NCBI GenBank assembly: GCA_031280965.1
Contig: JAITFZ010000013.1
Span: 62,001-126,000 of the forward strand
Source of the DNA: Oscillospiraceae bacterium
GTDB lineage: Bacteria; Bacillota; Clostridia; Oscillospirales; Ruminococcaceae
Direction: 5' to 3'
Length of the DNA: 64,000 nucleotides
Position 1 is the stretch's first letter; every line of letters starts with the position of its first letter. This document shows, piece by piece, positions 58,889-64,000 of the stretch. A model generated the notes under the pieces. That model was given only the letters and a program-made list of their open reading frames with translations. It made no database searches and had not been told where the DNA came from. Position numbers and translations under genes: made by a program.

Positions 58889-59731
58889 TTAATCCTTTTT
58901 ATAGTTTTTTCTTAAAAATTTCCTATAAATAAAATCCCTCAAAAAATTCGGCATTAAGCAAACTGCCGCATGAGGAACAAAACTCCTCATAAAATCAAAT
59001 CTTGAATAAAACCCGATTTTTCTGAAATTCTTTTTAAGCCTGTATATACTTTTTAAAAATTTAATTCCGCCGCGTCTCTTGAAAAAATCGGGATTAATTC
59101 TCATGTAAACATAAACTTCCGGAATATTGCAAATTTCAAAGCCGTGCATAATTAACTTCACCGCTACGTCATAATCTTCGCCGATTCTTATGTCGCTGTA
59201 ATTCCCTGAATTCACGAGCGCTTCTTTTTTCATGAGCAGCGCCGAATGACGGATGGGGCATCTTTTCTTTGCGAATCTGACTATATCCTCATGTTTGAGA
59301 GGGAGCATTACGCGAGAGATTACATTTTCGGGGCTATCTGTGAATTCATCTACCAAACAGCCGACCGCGCCGAGCTTTTCATTTTTTCCAAAAGCCTCAT
59401 ATTGCTTTTCTATGCGCTCGGGGATACAGTAATCATCTGCATCCATTCTCGCTATATAGTCATAAGAGCAGTTTTCAACACCGAACTTTGACGCTAAGCC
59501 GACGCCGCGGTTTTCATCAAACCCCATGATTTTAAATAACACAGGGTGCTTTTGTTTATATTCGTTTAAAACTTTGTTCAGCTCTTCTGTGATTTTTCCG
59601 TCTTTTACAATTACAAACTCGCTTGGCGGCAATGTCTGCGCCATCATGCCGTCAAGCGCGATTTTCAGCCATTCAGGGTTATCTTTAATATAAACAGGCA
59701 TCAGAACGCTGTATTTAAATTCACCGTTCAT
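58889..59731 (-). CDS. Glycosyltransferase family 2
   Basis: 280 aa from ATG 59731. GT-A fold: FKYSVLMPVYIKDNPEWLKI, MMAQTLPPSEFVIVKDG, NRGVGLASKFGVENCSYDYI and ARMDADDYCIPERIEKQ with the DxD metal site. The longer GTG start (VKKGLYKN) reads the AAAGGACTTTAT leader motif as protein and is judged less likely. First gene of the exopolysaccharide operon. Confidence 0.9.
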   Translation of the reverse strand: MNGEFKYSVLMPVYIKDNPEWLKIALDGMMAQTLPPSEFVIVKDGKITEELNKVLNEYKQKHPVLFKIMGFDENRGVGLASKFGVENCSYDYIARMDADDYCIPERIEKQYEAFGKNEKLGAVGCLVDEFTDSPENVISRVMLPLKHEDIVRFAKKRCPIRHSALLMKKEALVNSGNYSDIRIGEDYDVAVKLIMHGFEICNIPEVYVYMRINPDFFKRRGGIKFLKSIYRLKKNFRKIGFYSRFDFMRSFVPHAAVCLMPNFLRDFIYRKFLRKNYKKD

Positions 59732-59737
59732 ATTTTT

Positions 59738-59755
59738 ATAAAGTCCTTTCTTCAC
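59738..59755 (-). promoter_or_regulatory. Third copy of the leader motif
   Basis: GTGAAGAAAGGACTTTAT on the minus strand, then AAAAATATGAA, exactly as before the lipoprotein gene at 49012. Confidence 0.55.
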
Positions 59756-59781
59756 CAACAGAGAATAGTTTCGTTTCTTTA

Positions 59782-59810
59782 ATTATATATCAGTAAACCG
59801 TTTTTGTCAA
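59782..59810 (-). promoter_or_regulatory. Sigma-A promoter of the exopolysaccharide operon
   Basis: Minus strand TTGACA (59810-59805), 17 bp, TATAAT (59787-59782), perfect consensus. Confidence 0.85.
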
Positions 59811-59850
59811 ATCTGTGACATTTGTCATGGTAAGTTATGCTTTCAGGCAC

Positions 59851-59879
59851 TTGCCGCGGCAACCTGCGTTTGGTAAAAT
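59851..59879 (+). promoter_or_regulatory. Promoter of the ABC exporter operon with palindrome
   Basis: TTGCCG (59851-59856), 17 bp, TAAAAT (59874-59879). The perfect palindrome TTGCCGCGGCAA (59851-59862) covers the -35; TGACA-TT-TGTCA lies at 59816-59827. Either could be a regulator site. Confidence 0.5.
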
Positions 59880-59948
59880 ATAATTAACATCAATAATGTG
59901 CAGAGGGTGACGGCGCACTGCGCCCACGCCCGCGAAAGGAGAAATATA

Positions 59949-60896
59949 ATGATACTTACAATGACCGGTACAGTTAAGCGCTATCGTGCGTTAATCGCGC
60001 TCGACCATCTTACCTTAAATGTGCATAAAGGCGAAACTCTCGGACTTCTCGGCCCGAATGGCGCGGGCAAAACCACGGCAATCCGTGTGCTGACAGGGCT
60101 TACCGGAGCCGACGCAGGTAAAATCACGCTCTTCGGGAAAGAACTGCGCGGCAAAGCGAACTCGGCGGATATAAGACGGCGCATAGGGCTTGTGCCGCAG
60201 GATTTGGCGCTTTATGAAACCCTTTCGGCAAGAGATAACCTTGAATATTTCGGGAAGCTGTACGGCGTTTACGGCGCGGAACTTAAAAAGCGCGCAGATG
60301 AGGCGCTGGAAATTCTCGGATTGACAGATGTAGCTAAAAAGACGCCCAAGAAGTTTTCGGGCGGCATGAAGCGCAGATTAAACATAGGTTGCGCGATTAT
60401 ACACAAGCCGGAACTGCTCATCTTAGACGAGCCTACGGTTGGCATTGACCCGCAGTCCCGTAATCACATTCTCGGCTTCGTGAGCGAAATAAGCAGGCTG
60501 GGAACTACCGTAATTTACACCTCGCATTATATGGAGGAAGTCGAGCGGGTTTGTTCGCGGGTATGCATTATGGACACAGGCAGGGTTATTGCGGACGGGA
60601 GCGTGGACGAAATCGCAAAAGCAGCGATTTTCGAGGAGGCAATTACGCTTGAAATTAAAGAACCCACATCCGCCTTGTCCGAAAGCATAAAGAAAATCCA
60701 GGGCGTCAGCCGCTGCGACATTGAAAATCGTACCGTTACGATTGTAAGCGCGGCGGACTCGGGGAATTTAGCGCGGATTATCGAAGTCGCCGCTCCTTAC
60801 GTAATCCTCGGCATTTCGGCAAAGAGAGCGACCTTAGAAGATGCTTTCCTTGCTCTGACAGGCAAAACATTAAGAGACGGGGGTGAGGCTTCGTGA
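59949..60896 (+). CDS. ABC exporter ATP-binding protein
   Basis: 315 aa from ATG 59949 (GAAAGGAG). Walker A GPNGAGKTT, Q-loop, signature FSGGMKRRL, Walker B LLILDEPTVGID, H-loop TSHYMEEVER, then a ~90-aa C-terminal domain as in drug-export and linearmycin-type ATPases. Powers the two permeases that follow, overlapping by 4 nt. Confidence 0.93.
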   Translation: MILTMTGTVKRYRALIALDHLTLNVHKGETLGLLGPNGAGKTTAIRVLTGLTGADAGKITLFGKELRGKANSADIRRRIGLVPQDLALYETLSARDNLEYFGKLYGVYGAELKKRADEALEILGLTDVAKKTPKKFSGGMKRRLNIGCAIIHKPELLILDEPTVGIDPQSRNHILGFVSEISRLGTTVIYTSHYMEEVERVCSRVCIMDTGRVIADGSVDEIAKAAIFEEAITLEIKEPTSALSESIKKIQGVSRCDIENRTVTIVSAADSGNLARIIEVAAPYVILGISAKRATLEDAFLALTGKTLRDGGEAS

Positions 60897-61990
60897 GGGA
60901 TTTTTTGGCGGTATTTAAAACAGGCTTCAAATATTGCTGGTGTTCGCCGATAAGCGTTACTATTTTAGTCGGCTTTCCCATCTTAATTATTTTCGTACTC
61001 GGAAGCGCTCTCGCCAGCTTCATTTCCCCCGATTATGACTTCGAGTCTTTGCCTGTATCGGCAAGCGTTGAAACAGGCGGAAGCTTGGAAATATTTTTAC
61101 AAAGCAGTGAAATTTCGCAGTTCTTAGACGTAACGTTTACAACGCGGGAAAACGCCGAAGAACTGTTAGAGTCCGGCGAAGCGTTCATCGCCGTCATTGA
61201 AGAAAACGGGTCGGTTGCTGTAATAAGACCGCCGGGCGGCGGCATGAACTCGCTAATCCCCATATCAATAATTGATTCTTATATGCAAATAGGCGCGGCA
61301 ATGACGGCTGTCGCAACAGGCGGCGACATTTTGGAATCGGCGCAATTAATACAGGCAGAAATATCAGTAATTCAAGCTCCGCTCGGAAACCGCGTACAAA
61401 GCTCATTCGACTACTACGCCGTGACTATGCTTGTAATGATTCTGATGTTTGCGGGCATAAACGGAATAGAGCTTTTCAAGAAAAGCATGTTTTCAGAAAC
61501 GGGCGCGAGGGCGCTTGTTACGCCGGTTTCAAAGCCTGCGCTTGTCGGCGGGTTGCTCGCCGCCTCTACCGTGACGTCATACCTGCAGGGTATGGTGACG
61601 TTCGTCTTCACCCGGGTGGTATACGGCGTTTACTGGGGGGAGAATATACCTTTGGTATTGCTGACGCTGTTCGGAGTAACGCTGTTTTCGCAGGCATTCG
61701 GGATTTTCATTATCCTGTTGTTTAAAAACCCGAATTTGGCAATGGCGGTTATGCAGTCGGGGATTTGGGTGATGACCTTTGTTTCGGGCGGGTACAGCAA
61801 GGTAGATTTCGGCGCGGCAGATGCGATTTTCCGCTTTTCTCCGAATTCACTCGCGCATACGGTAATATTCGGCTCGGCTTTCGGCGGGAATCATGACAGG
61901 ATGATGTTTGATTTGAGTTTGCTGTTTATTTACGGCGCAGTTTTATTTATACTCGCGTTTCTGCTCGGGAAAAGGAGGCTGACATCATGA
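60893..61990 (+). CDS. ABC-2 type permease 1
   Basis: 365 aa, GTG start at 60893 in a GTGA overlap with the ATPase stop. N-terminal helix, ~150-aa extracytoplasmic domain, then five or six helices (MLVMILMFAGINGIELFKKS ... VMTFVSGGYSKVDF). ABC2_membrane_3 layout. Exports an amphiphile or drug; substrate unknown. Confidence 0.9.
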   Translation: MRDFLAVFKTGFKYCWCSPISVTILVGFPILIIFVLGSALASFISPDYDFESLPVSASVETGGSLEIFLQSSEISQFLDVTFTTRENAEELLESGEAFIAVIEENGSVAVIRPPGGGMNSLIPISIIDSYMQIGAAMTAVATGGDILESAQLIQAEISVIQAPLGNRVQSSFDYYAVTMLVMILMFAGINGIELFKKSMFSETGARALVTPVSKPALVGGLLAASTVTSYLQGMVTFVFTRVVYGVYWGENIPLVLLTLFGVTLFSQAFGIFIILLFKNPNLAMAVMQSGIWVMTFVSGGYSKVDFGAADAIFRFSPNSLAHTVIFGSAFGGNHDRMMFDLSLLFIYGAVLFILAFLLGKRRLTS

Positions 61991-63096
61991 CGGTTTTTTT
62001 CACAACTTTAAAGCGTATATTCAAACAGCCGCTCAATTGGGTGTTTTTCATGATATTTCCAGTGTCATGTTATATTCTTTTATCGATAGAGACTGATAGC
62101 TACAATGCAACCGACTCCGTTAAGTCTCCCCCTATGCGCTTCGGAATTGTCGATAATGACAATAGTCTGCTTTCAAACACACTTGCAAATCAGCTCGGTT
62201 TACGTTATAATATAGATGAGGTTGACGAGGCGGACATTTCCGCAGTGCTGATTGACCAGTTTGTTCCGTGGGTTCTCGTAATTAAAGAGGGCTTTGAACA
62301 GGACGTGCTTAATAAAAATACGGAGCTTACAAGCCTTGAGGGTTATTCGTTAGTAATTTCGGATGTGTCGGAACTCGGCAGAATTACCGCTGAAAACATC
62401 ACGCGTGCGCTGATGATTCTCGGTACCGATGATGAGACTTTGCTTTCGGCATGGGGAGAAGCGGCGCAGACAGAAATCAGGGTTGCCGGCGTCGGCGACT
62501 ATTGGGAAGACATCGCGCAATGGCTTGCAATGTTCGGTTTTATATCAATTCTTACAGCATATTTTGTAGTGAAAACCCTTTTGGACGACAAGTTCCGCGG
62601 TATGCCCGACCGCGTGGGAGTACTGCCGATTTCATCAAGAAGCTATTTATTGCAGGGGACATTGGCGGCTTTTATCGCTACGGAAATATCCGTGGGACTG
62701 ACGCTTTTGGTGTTGGGTTATACTTTGGGAGCGATTCCGAATGTGTTGCTGATGTTTTTGCTCATGAGCCTGTATAATTTGTTTTCGGTCAGTCTTGTGC
62801 TTACTATAGCTTCGATTGCTAAAAACCTCGGGGCGGCATCGGTTGCTATGGTTATGATTGCGACTTTATCGTCGATGCTCGGCGGGTTGTTCTGGCCGTT
62901 GGAAATGGTGCCGGACTTAATGAGGAGAGTCGCATGGTTCACGCCCGGATACTGGTACGGCGAGGGAATGAGAAATATAAGAGAAATAACCTTCGAGGGC
63001 TTTCTTATACCGGTGCTGTTCCTGTTTGGGTTTACGGTTGTTACATTGCTTGTGGGCGGCTTGAAACGCGTACAAAAAATGGATGAGGATGAATAA
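61987..63096 (+). CDS. ABC-2 type permease 2
   Basis: 369 aa, ATGA overlap with permease 1. Same layout: N-terminal helix (WVFFMIFPVSCYILLSI), large extracytoplasmic loop, C-terminal membrane block with LSSMLGGLFWPLEMVPDLMRRVAWFTPGYWYGEGM, a typical ABC-2 signature. Probably pairs with permease 1. Its stop overlaps the kinase start by one base (TAATG). Confidence 0.9.
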   Translation: MTVFFTTLKRIFKQPLNWVFFMIFPVSCYILLSIETDSYNATDSVKSPPMRFGIVDNDNSLLSNTLANQLGLRYNIDEVDEADISAVLIDQFVPWVLVIKEGFEQDVLNKNTELTSLEGYSLVISDVSELGRITAENITRALMILGTDDETLLSAWGEAAQTEIRVAGVGDYWEDIAQWLAMFGFISILTAYFVVKTLLDDKFRGMPDRVGVLPISSRSYLLQGTLAAFIATEISVGLTLLVLGYTLGAIPNVLLMFLLMSLYNLFSVSLVLTIASIAKNLGAASVAMVMIATLSSMLGGLFWPLEMVPDLMRRVAWFTPGYWYGEGMRNIREITFEGFLIPVLFLFGFTVVTLLVGGLKRVQKMDEDE

Positions 63097-64000
63097 TGCA
63101 AAACTACGCAATTTTCACCCGTTTATTTACGGGGGCAATACTAATCGCTGTATGGGGGCTGACGGACAGCCCCCTTTTGGGCGTTGTATTTATATTGGTT
63201 CTGACCGCGCTTTCGGCGATAAGATACAGGTTTAAGTCTTTTCGCTGGCTTGGCGTAATTGAAGCCATTGTTTGCGCCGGCTATGCGTTTTTGTGGCTTC
63301 CGGCGCTTTTCGGGTTGTGGCTTCCCTTAACAGGCGTGTTGGAGAGCAAGTGGCACGAGTGGGAGCAGGAGCTGCTTCTTAGGGATTTCGAGGACAGAGC
63401 CGAGCGCCTGAAGCTCGAAAAAGAGCGGGAAAACGCCGCGCTTGAACTCAGAAACGCGGCGCGGTTTGCCGAAATAAGCGAGCGTTCGCGAATCGCACAG
63501 GATATTCATGACCACGTGGGGCATGAGATTACAGGCGCGCTTATAGCTTTACAGACAGCGGCAAAACTGCATGATAACGGCGATAAGCGCGCAGGGGAAT
63601 TATTAAATCAAACAATTGCGCGCTTAGAATCAGCTTCGGCAAATCTGCGCGAAACCGTGTATAATTTGAAACCGATAAAAACGGCGGGGCTTCCGTTATT
63701 AGAGGAACTCTGCGATTATTTTAAGTTTTGCGGGATTGAATTTAAACAATCGGGGAATATGAGCGGAATCGAACACTGGGAACTGCTCGCCGCAAACTTA
63801 AAAGAAGCGCTGACCAATGTTTCCCGCCACTCAAACGCTACGATTGTAAGTGTCCGTCTTGATACCAATGCGGATTACATACGCATGACGATTGCCGATA
63901 ACGGCAAAAAAGCGCAGAAACTGCGCTTCGGAATCGGGCTTTCCGGCATGAAAGAGAGAACACGTGCCGCAAACGGCACTCTGACAATAAACACAGATAA
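63096..64000 (+). CDS. NarL-type sensor histidine kinase, 3' truncated by window end
   Basis: 301 codons visible. Three or four membrane helices (residues ~5-82), a coiled coil (~85-128), then the HisKA_3 box RIAQDIHDHVGHEITG with phospho-acceptor His at ~138. The HATPase begins with the N box NLKEALTNVSRHSNA and G1 ADNGKKAQ with GIGLSGMKER. A response regulator gene should follow beyond the window. Order ATPase-permease-permease-kinase matches linearmycin-resistance type (lnrLMN with its two-component system) units, so it probably senses and expels membrane-active compounds. Confidence 0.9.
   Translation, partial: MQNYAIFTRLFTGAILIAVWGLTDSPLLGVVFILVLTALSAIRYRFKSFRWLGVIEAIVCAGYAFLWLPALFGLWLPLTGVLESKWHEWEQELLLRDFEDRAERLKLEKERENAALELRNAARFAEISERSRIAQDIHDHVGHEITGALIALQTAAKLHDNGDKRAGELLNQTIARLESASANLRETVYNLKPIKTAGLPLLEELCDYFKFCGIEFKQSGNMSGIEHWELLAANLKEALTNVSRHSNATIVSVRLDTNADYIRMTIADNGKKAQKLRFGIGLSGMKERTRAANGTLTINTD

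Noticed and set aside
1-64000. tRNA, rRNA, transposase, integrase or prophage genes
   Set aside because: None recognised on either strand; the islet at 6.1-8.7 kb has repeats but no mobility gene or clear att site.

Overview
The window reads as the chromosome of an endospore-forming, thiamine-importing anaerobic Clostridia member, probably Oscillospirales-like. The evidence is a complete spoIIIA operon, A/T-rich sigma-A promoters of the TTGACA-N17-TATAAT type, strong GGAGG ribosome sites, type I dockerin repeats, cellobiose phosphorylase, and the Firmicutes-type ylxM-ffh-rpsP-khpA block. I see no rRNA, tRNA, transposase, prophage or CRISPR array. Both ends are cut: the left end inside an ABC-permease-like gene, the right end inside a sensor kinase.

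Layout. 1-1.2 kb: 3' part of a probable ABC permease. 1.3-6.1 kb: spoIIIAA-AH, the mother-cell channel operon. 6.1-8.7 kb: an accessory islet with a tandem ~229-bp repeat (each copy carries a 21-bp-period direct repeat directly upstream of a sigma-A promoter), then two paralogous membrane-anchored proteins flanking an unknown secreted protein. 8.9-22.5 kb: carbohydrate and cell-surface block. It holds cellobiose phosphorylase, an aromatic 50-residue-repeat surface protein, purD, a large secreted dockerin protein next to a small cohesin-like anchored protein, 4-alpha-glucanotransferase and two further anchored beta-sandwich-type proteins. 22.6-25.3 kb: TPP-riboswitch-controlled thiT, a small DUF6774-like gene and metK. 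25.3-29.0 kb: an XRE regulator with DUF3784 partner diverging from an NfeD/flotillin pair; both promoters carry the same GTAAAT-N3-ATTTAC palindrome. A lipoprotein sharing its domain with the 20.7-kb surface protein follows. 29.2-38.8 kb: information processing and export (rpsI, rplM, EF-G-like GTPase, ylxM, ffh, rpsP, khpA, secD, secF, a TIM-barrel protein, nrdR). 39-46.2 kb: KDG kinase, XRE-cupin regulator with acyl-CoA synthetase, dprA, amidohydrolase, DUF3137/LemA. 46.2-49 kb (minus): PadR-HAAS-DUF4097 envelope operon and a DUF2271-type lipoprotein. 49.4-54.3 kb: recJ, rel, a tiny self-contained transcription unit and an NPATG surface protein. 54.4-59.7 kb (minus): five-gene exopolysaccharide cluster with a Stealth phosphotransferase. 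59.9-64 kb: ABC exporter with NarL-type kinase, arranged like linearmycin-resistance systems.

The strongest new leads are the shared XRE operators linking a small regulator to the flotillin operon, the dockerin/cohesin-like surface pair, the direct-repeat promoter array feeding the unknown secreted/anchored cassette, and the two unannotated small ORFs with convincing signals. Functions come from recognising families by eye; nothing was searched against a database.
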